Source: Streptomyces physcomitrii
GTDB taxonomy: Bacteria > Actinomycetota > Actinomycetes > Streptomycetales > Streptomycetaceae
Direction of reading: 5' to 3'
DNA length: 64,000 nucleotides
Assembly (NCBI RefSeq): GCF_012273655.1
Contig: NZ_JAAWWP010000011.1
Location: 211,337 to 275,336, forward strand
This document shows positions 33,126 to 41,694 of the stretch, piece by piece; within the stretch, counting starts at the first letter, position 1; every line of letters begins with the position of its first letter. The notes under the pieces were generated by a model. The model made no database searches, was not told the origin of the DNA, and saw only the letters and a program-made list of their open reading frames with translations. The position numbers and the translations under genes are program-made.

Positions 33126-35430
33126 GTGGACGAGGTGAACAACGGCGTGGCGGGCGGCACCCAGGGTGTCGTCCTCCAGGGCGCGCACAACCACATCGAG
33201 AACCTGGTGCTGCACGGCCCGGCCGCCCGGAACCGGCGCGTCCCCCGCATGCTCCCGTACGCGCCCGAGGAGTTCGTCGACCGCGAGGAGCAGCGCGCCG
33301 CCCTCGACCGGCTCTCCGCGACCCGCGCCGGGCGGACCTCACCGCTGGTCGCCGCGCTCACCGGACCGCCCGGCGTCGGCACCAGCGGACTGCTCGCGCA
33401 CTGGGCCAACTCCCCCGACCGGCCGGGGGAGTTCCCCGGCGGCATCTTCTACTACGACCTCAGTGCGGGCGCCTCGGGCCCGGCGGACCCGGTGGCCGTC
33501 CTGGAGTGCTTCCTCGCCGAACTGGAGGTCCCCCGGGCCGAGTTGTCGGCCGTACCGGAGGTTCTCGCGGCGCATTTCCGGTCGTTCACCTCGGCGGAAC
33601 CCTGCCTGGTGCTGCTCGACGGGGTGTCCCGGCCCGGCCAGGTCCGCCCGCTGCTGCCCGGGCATCCGCAGGGCATGGTCCTGCTCGCCAGCGGCAGCCG
33701 CCTCAGCGGGCTCGGCCAGGCGGTGCCCTCCCGGCCCGCGCCGCTGCCGGTCGGCGCCCTCGACGAGGCGGCCTGCACCGAACTCTTCCTGCGCTTCGCG
33801 GGCCGACCGGAGGGCCTGGCGCCGGAGGCGGTGCGCGCGGTGGTCGGCCTGCTGGGCGGGCTGCCGGGTGCCGCCCGGATCGCGGGAGTGCTCGCGGCCG
33901 ACCCCTTCGGCGGCGGCGTCGAAGAGCTCGCCCGGCGCCTGCGGACCCGGCGCTCCTCCCTGGAGGTGCTGACCTTGGCCCTGGACGAGGACGAGCCCGA
34001 CGGCGCCTACGACCAGTCCTGGCACTCCCGGCAGCTGGCCCTGCGCTCCGTCTGGGCGACCGCGTACCAGACCCTCGGCCCGGCCGCCCGGCACACCTAC
34101 CGCGCCCTCGGCCTCAACCCCACCCCGGAGTTCGCCGACGGCCTGCTGCGCGCCCTGGCCGGAGGAGAGGCCGCGGGGGAGCGGGTACGGCGGCAGCTCC
34201 TGGAAGCACAGCTCGTCGAACCGGCGGGTCCGGGCCGCTGCCGGATGCCCCGCTTCGGCCACGAGTACGCCCGCGAGCTCCCCGAGGACCCGGAGCGGGA
34301 CGCGGCGGCCCTGACCGTGCTGCTCGACTGGTATCTGCGGCGCACCACCGCCGCCGCCCACCAGCTCTCCACACGCTGGCACTTCGGGCCGCTCTTCGCC
34401 GAAGCTGCCCTGCTCACCGCCGAGTTGGCCGACCGCGAGCAGGCACTCGCCGCGATGACCGCCGAACTGGACAACGCCTCCGCCGCCGTACGGCTGGCCC
34501 ATGACCGCGGGCGGTACGCGGCGGCCACTCGACTGACCGAGGCGTTAAGGGACTTCTACTTCCCCCGGGGACAGCACGCGCACTGGCTGGAGGTCTGCCA
34601 GTGGGGCCTGAAGGCGGCCGAGGCCCTGCCTCAGGACGCCGCACTGGTCCGCGCCCGCATGCGGTACGAGCCTGAAGGCGGCCGAGGCCCTGCCTCAGGA
34701 CGCCGCACTGGTCCGCGCCCGCATGCGGTACGAGCTGGCCTTCTGCTACCTCGACCGAGGCGCGGCGGACGACCTCACCCGTGCCGCCGGGCACTACCGA
34801 AAGGCTCTGGAAGAAGGCCAGTCGGCCGGTCACCCGCGTACCGAGTCCTCCGCCCTGGAGGGCCTCGGCCAGATCGCGGTACGGGAGGGCCGCCCCGAGG
34901 AGGCGATGGACCTCTTCGCGCGGGCGGCCGAGGCGCTGGAGGGCGTCGACCATCCGCGCGGCCGGGTCCTGCTCGGCTTCCACCGCGGCAACGCCGCGAG
35001 CGCCGCCGGACACCACGAGGAGGCGGCCGCCCTCCTGGAGTCGGCCCACCGGGACTTCGCCGCCCTCCCCGACCCGGTCAACGCCGCCAAGAGCCTCAGC
35101 CGCCTCGGCGGCGCCCTGCTCGCCGGGGGCCGCCACGAGGAGGCCCTCGGCCGCCTGGGCGAGGCCCTCGCCGCCCACGGGGACGGCACCGTCCACGCGC
35201 CCAAGGACCACGCCGACGCCCTCCTGCTGCGCGGCGACGTCCACCACGCCGCGCAGCGGCCCCAACCGGCCCGCGCGGACTGGGAGTCAGCGCTCGCCCT
35301 CTACCGGGACCTGGGCAGCCTCCGCGCCGAGGAGGCCCTGCGCCGGCTCGCCGCCCTCGACGGGCCGGGCACCGGGGGCGGCGACCTCGGTCGGACCGGA
35401 GCCGGCGACCCGGGTCAGGACGAGGACTGA
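33126..35430 (+). pseudogene. NLR/STAND-type NTPase with TPR repeats, frameshifted by a 64-bp duplication
   Basis: Two open parts encode one protein. The first (from GTG 33126) has an amyloid-like motif at residues 3-31 (NNGVAGGTQGVVLQG), then a P-loop NTPase region: GPPGVGTSGLLAHW at 80-93 in place of Walker A (Lys replaced by Thr86) and LVLLDGV at 161-167 as Walker B. The second part (to 35430) is TPR repeats (AAGHYRKALEEGQSAGHPRT, AMDLFARAAEALEG, AALLESAHRDFAAL). They are out of frame because 64 bases at 34606-34669 are perfectly repeated at 34670-34733. Removing one copy joins RARMRYE to LAFCYLD in a clean 746-codon frame. It overlaps the convergent gene by 144 bp. The lost Walker lysine hints at a non-canonical NTPase. 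The broken state could be real, reversible or an assembly error. Confidence 0.8.
34606..34733. repeat. Perfect 64-bp tandem duplication
   Basis: Two identical adjacent 64-base units, GCCTGAAGGCGGCCGAGG...GCGGTACGA, start at 34606 and 34670. Since 64 is not a multiple of three, the copy breaks the NLR reading frame. Slippage or recombination could remove it cleanly. Confidence 0.95.
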
Positions 35431-37360
35431 GCCGGGGGCGGTGTCGCGGCCCGGCCCGGCGGCGCCGATGCCGACCGTGATCCGGCGGGCGGGGGCCCCG
35501 GTGCCTTCCGTGCCGACCGCGTCCTCCGCCTCTGCCTTCGCCTTCGCCTCCGCCTCTGCCTGGATCTCGGTCTCGGCCTCGTCTTCGGTCTCGCTCAGCC
35601 GTCCGTACAGGACCGACGCGGCCGCCGCGGTGTCGGACCACCAGGCCGGGTTCTCCCAACGGGCCCGGTAGCTGCGGTGGCCGGCGCCCTCGCGCAGGAC
35701 GAGGGTGCTGCGGGCGCGGTCACGGGGGTCCGGAACCGCCACCAGTGCGCAGCCCGGGTGGCGCCGGAAGAGTTCGGCCGCGGCCCGGGCGGGGTCGGCG
35801 GCGCGGGGGGCCACCACGATCTCGGCGGTGTGCGCCCAGCGGGGCCCGGGTTCACCGGCGGTGACCACCAGGTGCGGGTCGTGCGGCTCCAGGTCGGCGG
35901 GCCGGTGCAGCGAGGCGGGGTACCGCCGGATCCGCACCCGCTCCCGGTCGCCCGCGACCGGCCGTACCTCGGCGAGGACCGGAGGGGGCAGCGGGGCGGT
36001 CCGTACCGACGGATCCGGTGGCGGCAGCGGTACGGGGCGGGCGTGGACCGGGTGGGCGGGCTCGGGGAGCCGCAGTCGCTCGTAGCAGAGCGCGCGGATG
36101 GCGCGCAGGGCCTCGCCGGGGCGCGAGGTGAGGGCCCCGGCGGCCCGGGCCAGGTCCGGATCGCCGGGCTGCTGCCGCATGGCGCCTTCGAGCTGTGCGC
36201 GCAGCGGGACGAACGGGGCGGTGCGCGGCAGCAGCCGGCCGAGCAGGGCCATGGGGGAGTCCGGGGCGACGGTGTCCTCGTCGAAGGCGGCGAGCACCCC
36301 GGGCAGCCCGTGCCGGACCCCGTAGAGCGTCAGTGAGCCATGGTCCCCGAGGAAGACATCGGCCGCGCAGAGCGCCGCCTTCCAGGTGTCGCTCTCCGGG
36401 CGGGGGAGGAGCAGCCCCTCGCGCAGATAGGGCGCCAGCCAGGAGCGGATCTGACGGCCGCTGTGGCCGTACCAGGCATTGGGATGGACGGCGGCCAGAA
36501 CGCGGTATTCGTCACGCGGGAGTTCGGCGAGCGCGCGGTGCACGAGGGCGAAGGGAATACGGTGCCGGATTTCCGGGCGACCGCATTCCTGGGCCAGCAG
36601 CGAACGGGTCCCCCAGGTCGAGGTGATCACCACGAGTTTCTGGCCCGGTGCGATTCCGAGGGCGGTGCGGTATTCCTCCCGGAAAGGCGCGGAGACTTCC
36701 AGTTCGTCCGCGCAGGGATCGCCGAGGGTGTGCGCCACGGGCACCGCCTCCGGGCAGCCCGCCCGCAGCCGCTCCCGCTGCTCCTCATGCGAGAGCACGA
36801 TCGCGGAGTGCAGCAACTCCCCCTCGTGCAGCAGCCATTCAGCCGTCAGCCCGAAGGCTTCCGGCTTCCGGCTTCCGGCTTCCGGCTTCCGGCTTCCGGC
36901 TTCCGGCTTCCGGCTTCCGGCTTCCGGCTTCCGGCTTCCGGCTTCCGGCTTCCGGCTTCCGGCTTCCGGCTTCCGGCTTCCGGCTGAGTTTCTTATTGTA
37001 TCCGGCGCCGTGGGGGAATCCTATGAGAGGGGCGGATATCTCGTGGAGTCCGCCGCCGCGGCTGGTGGCCACCGCGAGGTCGAAGGTGTATTCCTTCGCC
37101 TCGTCCCAGGGAATGAGGGGAAAATCGTGCCGCGCCGCGAATTCCCGTACGCCCGCCGTGAACGGGGACGAGCCGGTGCAGGTGAAGAAGAGCTGCACCC
37201 GGGGGTCGCCGTCGAAGACGGTCAGGATGTCCAGGAGGCGGGTCGCCGAGGTGACGTTGTGGACGACGCCGAGTACGGACCGCTCGTAGGGCACCGTGCG
37301 CCAGTGCGGCGGGAGTCCGGCGCGGCGCGGCCGGGGGTCTCCTTGATCCGTACTGGGCAC
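35287..37360 (-). pseudogene. Glycosyltransferase-like protein split by a heptanucleotide repeat (possible phase-variable gene)
   Basis: Two out-of-frame parts belong together. The N-terminal part (GTG 37360) reads VLGVVHNVTSATRLLDIL, VQLFFTCTGSSPFTAGVREF, FDLAVATSRGGGLHEISAPL and IGFPHGAGYNKKLS, then enters repeated RKPEAGS units and stops. The C-terminal part continues FGLTAEWLLHEGELLHSAIV, then LVVITSTWGTRSLL, AALCAADVFLGDHGSLTLYG and a Pro-rich then Glu/Ala-rich tail. The fold looks like a GT-B glycosyltransferase or glycerophosphotransferase, but I cannot name its substrate. Between the parts lie about 18 copies of a 7-bp unit. With one unit fewer (or two more) the gene becomes one frame of about 688 codons. 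Function and whether the split is switchable are inference. Confidence 0.7.
36856..36985. repeat. (GGCTTCC) heptanucleotide tract, about 18.5 copies
   Basis: Perfect head-to-tail GGCTTCC units run from 36856 to 36981, ending with a partial GGCT. On the coding (minus) strand the unit is GGAAGCC, giving RKPEAGS in the present frame. Each gain or loss of one unit shifts the reading frame by one base, so this is a contingency-type tract inside the gene above. Confidence 0.95.
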
Positions 37361-37512
37361 CCCCGCACCCTACGCAGCGCCCCGGCCTGCTGGAAAGGCG
37401 GCGGCCCCGGGCCCGGGCGCCGCACCGTGGGGGCGGCTTCCCAAGCCGGATGCGGATCCCTACGGTGGCCTCAGCGCATCCGCGCGGGTACGCACCGTGG
37501 CAAGGGGGTTTC

Positions 37513-37953
37513 ATGGAAGCTGAGTTGGCGGGACTGGCCTCGTCGGCCGCGACGGCGGTGGTGGGTCTGATGCTGTCGGAGGCCTGGGAGCAGGGCCGTT
37601 CGCGGCTGGCGCGCTTTCTCGGCAGGGGCGGCGGCGAGGCGGCCGTGGCCGAGGTGGAGGAGGAACTGCGCTCCTCGCAACGGGAGTTGGTGGCCGCCCG
37701 GGACTCCGGTGACGAGGAGGAGGCGGGCGACATCCAGCTCGCCTGGCGCCAGCGGATGCGGCGCGCCCTGCGCGAGGACCCGGAGGCCGCCGAGGAACTG
37801 CGCCGCCTGCTGGCCGAGTTGGAGGCCGAGACCGGCAAGGGCACCGGGGTCACGGTGACCAACACCATCTCCGGCGGGGTGCAGCACGGACCGGTGATCC
37901 AGGGGCAGAGCTTCCACGGCTCGATCACCTTCCACGGCCCGGATCCGCGGTGA
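37513..37953 (+). CDS. Small helical protein with C-terminal amyloid-like (BASS/RHIM-like) motif
   Basis: A 146-aa protein. Residues 1-105 are helical: a hydrophobic start (AELAGLASSAATAVVGLMLS then EAWEQGRSRLARFLGRG), then charged helices ending RRLLAELEAE. The last ~30 residues change character to a polar beta-prone motif, TNTISGGVQHGPVIQG then SFHGSITFHG, with the N-x-I-S-G-G...V-I-Q-G pattern of bacterial amyloid signalling motifs resembling RHIM. The same pattern occurs at the N-terminus of the NLR at 33.1 kb. In known pairs, the NLR templates the effector through such motifs. AAGGGGG lies 4-6 bases before the ATG. The effector action is unknown; the hydrophobic N-terminus would fit membrane disruption. 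It is divergent from the split gene. Confidence 0.65.
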   Translation: MEAELAGLASSAATAVVGLMLSEAWEQGRSRLARFLGRGGGEAAVAEVEEELRSSQRELVAARDSGDEEEAGDIQLAWRQRMRRALREDPEAAEELRRLLAELEAETGKGTGVTVTNTISGGVQHGPVIQGQSFHGSITFHGPDPR

Positions 37954-38051
37954 GCGGAGACGAGGGCGCCGACCGCTGAGTCGACGTCAGTACCGGTGCG
38001 CTGCCCGGGAGTCGGCGTACCGGTGCGTCGAGACGTTCGCCGCCCGCCCGG

Positions 38052-39071
38052 TCACGGCAGCTGCGCCCCCCGTGCCGTCACCCACAGTACGTACCACTCC
38101 TCGTGGGTCAGTTCCGGTGGGCGCAGGGCGGCGTCGCGGCAGGCGTGGATGCGGCTGGGGCGGGCGGTGCCGATGACGGGGGCGATGCGGGCCGGGTGGC
38201 GTTGGAGCCACCACAGGAGGATGGTCTCGGGAGTGGTGCCCTTGGCCTCGGCGAGGGTGGTCAGGAGGGCGGCGGTGGCCCGCTCCTCGGGGGTCTGCTG
38301 GCGGCCGGTGAAACGGCCCTGGGCCAGGGCACCCCAGGCCTGGAGGCGGATGCCGTGCCGCAGGCAGTATTCGAGGGTGCCGGTGGGGAAGCCGCTGCGG
38401 GCGGCGGCCGGGGTGTTGAGGAGGACGCCGTCCTCGACCCAGTCCCGGCGGGCCAGGCTCATCTCCAGCTGGTTGGCGACCAGCGGTACGTCGGTGTGCT
38501 GCTTGAGCAGGGCGATCTGCGCCCCGCTCATATTGGAGACGCCGAACTGCCGTACCAGGCCCTGCCGGTGGAGCGCGGAGAGCGCTTCGCCGGTCTCGGC
38601 GGGGTCGGCCAGCGGGTCGGGGCGGTGCAGCAGCAGGACGTCGAGGACGTCGGTGCGCAGCCGGGTCAGGCTCTCCTCGGCGCGGCGGGCGATGGTCGCG
38701 GCGCGCAGGTCGTAGAGGCCGGGCAGGGTGCCGTCCGCCTGGCGGATGCCGCACTTGGTCTGCAGCACGATGCGCTCGCGCAGCCCGGGGGTGCGGGCGA
38801 GGACCTCGCCGAAGACCGCCTCGGACTTTCCGCGCCGGTAGATGTCGGCGTGGTCGAAGACGGTGATGCCGCTGTCCAGCGCGGTCTGGATCGCGGCCTC
38901 GGCCTCGTCGATCTCGGCGGTGCCGTAGGGCGTCTCGTCCCAGCTGCCGCCGAGTCCCATGCAGCCGTAGAGCAGGCGGTTGCCGTCAAGGCCCGCCGCG
39001 CGCCCGGGAGTCGGGCCCGATGTGGCGAGGGGTGCAGGTTCCGGTTCTGAGGGGGAGTCCGCGATGGTCAC
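38052..39071 (-). CDS. Aldo/keto reductase
   Basis: A 339-aa NAD(P)H-dependent oxidoreductase with a TIM barrel. The catalytic tetrad is visible: Asp73 and Tyr78 in FDHADIYRRG, Lys106 in LQTKCGIR and His149 in LLLHRPDP. GVSNMSGAQIALL and the ARIAPVIGTARPSR cofactor-binding segment also fit. The layout is closest to the YdhF-like group. The first ~25 residues are Pro/Ser-rich. The GTG at 39071 gives MTIADSPSEP. The physiological substrate is not predictable. It lies upstream of the GNAT gene on the same strand. Confidence 0.9.
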   Translation of the reverse strand: MTIADSPSEPEPAPLATSGPTPGRAAGLDGNRLLYGCMGLGGSWDETPYGTAEIDEAEAAIQTALDSGITVFDHADIYRRGKSEAVFGEVLARTPGLRERIVLQTKCGIRQADGTLPGLYDLRAATIARRAEESLTRLRTDVLDVLLLHRPDPLADPAETGEALSALHRQGLVRQFGVSNMSGAQIALLKQHTDVPLVANQLEMSLARRDWVEDGVLLNTPAAARSGFPTGTLEYCLRHGIRLQAWGALAQGRFTGRQQTPEERATAALLTTLAEAKGTTPETILLWWLQRHPARIAPVIGTARPSRIHACRDAALRPPELTHEEWYVLWVTARGAQLP

Positions 39072-39132
39072 CGCGCCAGCCTACGGCGCGGGTGGCGTCC
39101 CTCCGGCCGGGGGCTGCGGGGGCTCGGTGGCT

Positions 39133-39171
39133 CGGCGGTTCAGGCCCGGCGGTTCAGGCCCGGCGGTTCAG
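39133..39171. repeat. 14-bp tandem repeat at the end of the GNAT gene
   Basis: CGGCGGTTCAGGCC occurs at 39133-39146 and 39147-39160, with 11 bases of a third copy that include the GNAT stop codon. Each unit can supply a TGA on the minus strand. Confidence 0.6.
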
Positions 39172-39647
39172 CCGAGGAGGGGCTTGGCGAAGCAGAGGCT
39201 GAGTTCGTGGAAGCGGTAGTGGCCGAACTTGGCGCAGGGCTCGTATCCGGCGGAGGTGTAGAGGGAGACCGCCTCGGGCTGCTTGGTGCCGGTCTCCAGG
39301 ACCATCCGGGTCCGGCCGCGCAGCCGGGCGTCGTCCTCCAGGGCGGCGAGGAGCACCCGGGACAGTCCGCGCCCGCGGGCCTCCGGGACCACGTACATCC
39401 GCTTGATCTCGGCGTCGCCGTCCGAGTAGCCCCACTCGTTCTCCTCCTGGCCGCGCCAGCCGCCGGTGGCCACCGGGAGCCGTCCGTCGTAGGCGAGCAG
39501 GTAGAGGCCGAGCGGCGGCGCGAACATGGCCGGGTCCAGGGGTGTGATGTCGCCTTCGTCCTGGTAGCGCTCGGCGTACTCCAGCTGTACGCGGTCGTTG
39601 AGCGCGACGGCGTCGGGGTGGTCGAAGGGGACCGGACGTATATCCAT
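39168..39647 (-). CDS. GNAT family N-acetyltransferase
   Basis: A 159-aa acetyltransferase. IKRMYVVPEARGRGLSRVLL is the acetyl-CoA-binding motif A with R-G-x-G-L-S, followed by LETGTKQPEAVSLYTSAGYE, the motif-B helix. Substrate unknown. I take ATG 39647 (MDIRPVPFDHPDAV). No ribosome site precedes it, but a TACGAT -10-like hexamer lies about 8 bases upstream, so translation may be leaderless. Confidence 0.85.
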   Translation of the reverse strand: MDIRPVPFDHPDAVALNDRVQLEYAERYQDEGDITPLDPAMFAPPLGLYLLAYDGRLPVATGGWRGQEENEWGYSDGDAEIKRMYVVPEARGRGLSRVLLAALEDDARLRGRTRMVLETGTKQPEAVSLYTSAGYEPCAKFGHYRFHELSLCFAKPLLG

Positions 39648-39819
39648 GCGGGTAATCGTACTTCTATGCGTAGGGTGGGGAGGAGTCGTGACGGGCGGGT
39701 GAGGCAACGGCCACAGTACGACGAGTCGCGGGCCGGGGGCGCGGTGCGTGCGGCGGGGTGAGGGTGGTGCTCGTCCGGCTCCCCGGCCCGTTGTCGGACC
39801 CGGCGGTTATCGTGCCGGG

Positions 39820-40629
39820 GTGCTGACTGTGACCAGTGTGAATGTGAACGGACTGCGGGCCGCCGCCAAGAAGGGCTTCGTGGAGTGGCTCGCCGTGACC
39901 GAGGCGGAGGTGGTCTGCCTCCAGGAGGTGCGCGCCGAGCCGGGGCAGCTGCCGCCCGAGGCGGGGGCGCCCGAGGGCTGGTCCGTGGTGCACGCCCCGG
40001 CCGCGGCCAAGGGGCGGGCCGGGGTCTCCCTCTACAGCCGCCGGGAGCCGGACCGGGTGCGGATCGGCTTCGGCGCCGAGGAGTTCGAGAGCAGCGGGCG
40101 GTATGTGGAGGTGGACCTGCCGGGGGTCACCGTGGCCAGCCTGTATCTGCCCTCCGGTGAGGTCGGCACCGAGCGGCAGGAGGAGAAGTGGCGGTTCATG
40201 GCCGCCTTCCGTGCCCATCTCGACGCGCTGCGGCTGAGCGCCGCGGCCGACGGGCGGGAGGTCCTGGTCTGCGGCGACTGGAACATCGCGCACCGCGAGG
40301 CCGACCTCAGGAACTGGCGGGCCAACCGGAAGAACTCCGGGTTCCTGCCCGAGGAGCGCGAGTGGCTCGGCGCGGTCTTCGGCGAGGGGGAGGGCGAGGG
40401 CGGCTATGTGGACGTGATGCGCCGCCTGCACCCGGACGTCGAGGGCCCGTACTCCTGGTGGTCCTACCGGGGCCAGGCCTTCGACCGGGACACCGGCTGG
40501 CGCATCGACTACCACGTCGCCACCCCGGGCCTCGCGGAGCGCGCCCTCAAGGGCCGGGTGGAGCGGGCCGCCAGCCATGCCGAGCGCTGGTCGGACCACG
40601 CCCCGGTGACGGTGACGTACGGGAGCTGA
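39820..40629 (+). CDS. xthA: Exodeoxyribonuclease III
   Basis: A 269-aa Mg2+-dependent AP endonuclease and 3'-5' exonuclease for base excision repair. It starts LTVTSVNVNGLRAAAKKGF (metal-binding Asn), then VVCLQEVRA with the catalytic Glu, RAGVSLYSRR, VCGDWNIAHREADL (Asp/Asn pair), SWWSYRGQAF, GWRIDYHV and SDHAPVTV with the catalytic His. The GTG at 39820 begins exactly at the conserved region; upstream extension is Gly/Arg-rich and unlikely. It is convergent with the MerR gene. Confidence 0.92.
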   Translation: MLTVTSVNVNGLRAAAKKGFVEWLAVTEAEVVCLQEVRAEPGQLPPEAGAPEGWSVVHAPAAAKGRAGVSLYSRREPDRVRIGFGAEEFESSGRYVEVDLPGVTVASLYLPSGEVGTERQEEKWRFMAAFRAHLDALRLSAAADGREVLVCGDWNIAHREADLRNWRANRKNSGFLPEEREWLGAVFGEGEGEGGYVDVMRRLHPDVEGPYSWWSYRGQAFDRDTGWRIDYHVATPGLAERALKGRVERAASHAERWSDHAPVTVTYGS

Positions 40630-40732
40630 GGCGGTCCCCGGCGGCGGGCCGGGCTCCGGTCGCCCGGGCCGCCCGGTGCGACCGCGCCGCGTCCCATCCC
40701 GCCGCGCCGCGCCCGAGACCTCCGCGCCGCGC

Positions 40733-41428
40733 CTACTCCTCCGGACCGTCCTGCGGTCGCCGCGCCGCCGCGTCCTGGCGGCGCTTGTCGAACTCCTCGG
40801 CGAAGCGGCGGTCCATCGCCATGGAGAGTTCCGCCTCCACGATGGACTTGGCCATCGGGCGCATCTCCTGGACCTCCTCCAGGGAGGCGTGGGCGAGGGC
40901 CATGTCGGCGAAGATCGTGACCAGGGCCTCCGCGTGCCGCCGTACCTCGGTGGCCCCGCGCAGCACCTCGGCGAGCGGGATGCCCCGGCCGACCAGGTCC
41001 GAGGAGAGGTCCAGCAGGCGGCGGCTGACGTGCACGAACTCGGTGCCCGAGGTGCCGAGGTAGCCGAGTTCGAGGGCGGCGGCGAGGTTCTCCGGGGTGA
41101 CGTCGTCGGCGAAGTAGTCGAAGAGTTCCTCGGGGGTGAGGCGGACCGGGGTCTCCTCGGTGGGGGCGCCCAGGCCGAGCAGGTCGCCCACGTCGCGGCC
41201 GTTGTCGAAGGCCTCGGCCAGCTCCGCGATGCCGCTCAGGGTGTGGCCGCGCTCCAGGAGGGCCGAGATGGTGCGCAGCCGGTCCAGGTGGCGGTCGTCG
41301 TACCAGGCGATGCGGCCCTCGCGGCGGGGCGGCGGGATCAGCCGGCGTTCCCGGTAGAAGCGCAGGGTGCGCACCGTGATGCCCGCCAGTCTGGCCAGCT
41401 CGTCCACCCGGTACTGCTGTTCCTCCAT
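40733..41428 (-). CDS. MerR family transcriptional regulator
   Basis: A 231-aa regulator. The N-terminal winged helix is RVDELARLAGITVRTLRFYR then ERRLIPPPRREGRIAWYDDR, with the next helices DRLRTISALLERGHTLSGIA. The C-terminal ~150 residues are helical without the Cys of metal-sensing MerR types, so it probably senses an organic ligand or partner protein. The ATG at 41428 has GAGGGTGG 6 bases before it. It is divergent from the monooxygenase operon, and a perfect operator in that operon's promoter spacer is the likely target. Confidence 0.88.
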   Translation of the reverse strand: MEEQQYRVDELARLAGITVRTLRFYRERRLIPPPRREGRIAWYDDRHLDRLRTISALLERGHTLSGIAELAEAFDNGRDVGDLLGLGAPTEETPVRLTPEELFDYFADDVTPENLAAALELGYLGTSGTEFVHVSRRLLDLSSDLVGRGIPLAEVLRGATEVRRHAEALVTIFADMALAHASLEEVQEMRPMAKSIVEAELSMAMDRRFAEEFDKRRQDAAARRPQDGPEE

Positions 41429-41641
41429 CGCCACCCTCGCAGCTTAGGCGGTGTCCGGGGTCCGCCTCAGGGCCCGCGGGAGAGCCCGCCGCCCGCACCG
41501 GGGGCGCCGGGACCGCCGCGAGCGGGCGCCGCGTACTGCCGGAAACCGTCGTTTCCGCAGGTCCGGACCTGGTTCACCTACCCGCGGTAACTTTTCCGGC
41601 CGGAACCCTACCCACCAGTTAACTCCTGCCTTACTCTCCCA

Positions 41642-41671
41642 TTGTGCCAGTGGTTACTGGCAAGGTTTATG
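41642..41671 (+). promoter_or_regulatory. MerR-type promoter with operator in the -35/-10 spacer
   Basis: TTGTGC (41642-41647) and TTTATG (41666-41671) are spaced 18 bases. Across the spacer lies the perfect inverted repeat TGCCAGT-GGTT-ACTGGCA (41645-41662). An operator in the promoter spacer is the hallmark of MerR activation. It sits 24 bases before the monooxygenase start. Confidence 0.65.
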
Positions 41672-41694
41672 GGGCCGCACGCGAGGAGGAGCCG

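Noticed and set aside
36856..36985. CRISPR array
   Set aside because: The 7-bp units are contiguous without spacers and lie within a coding gene.
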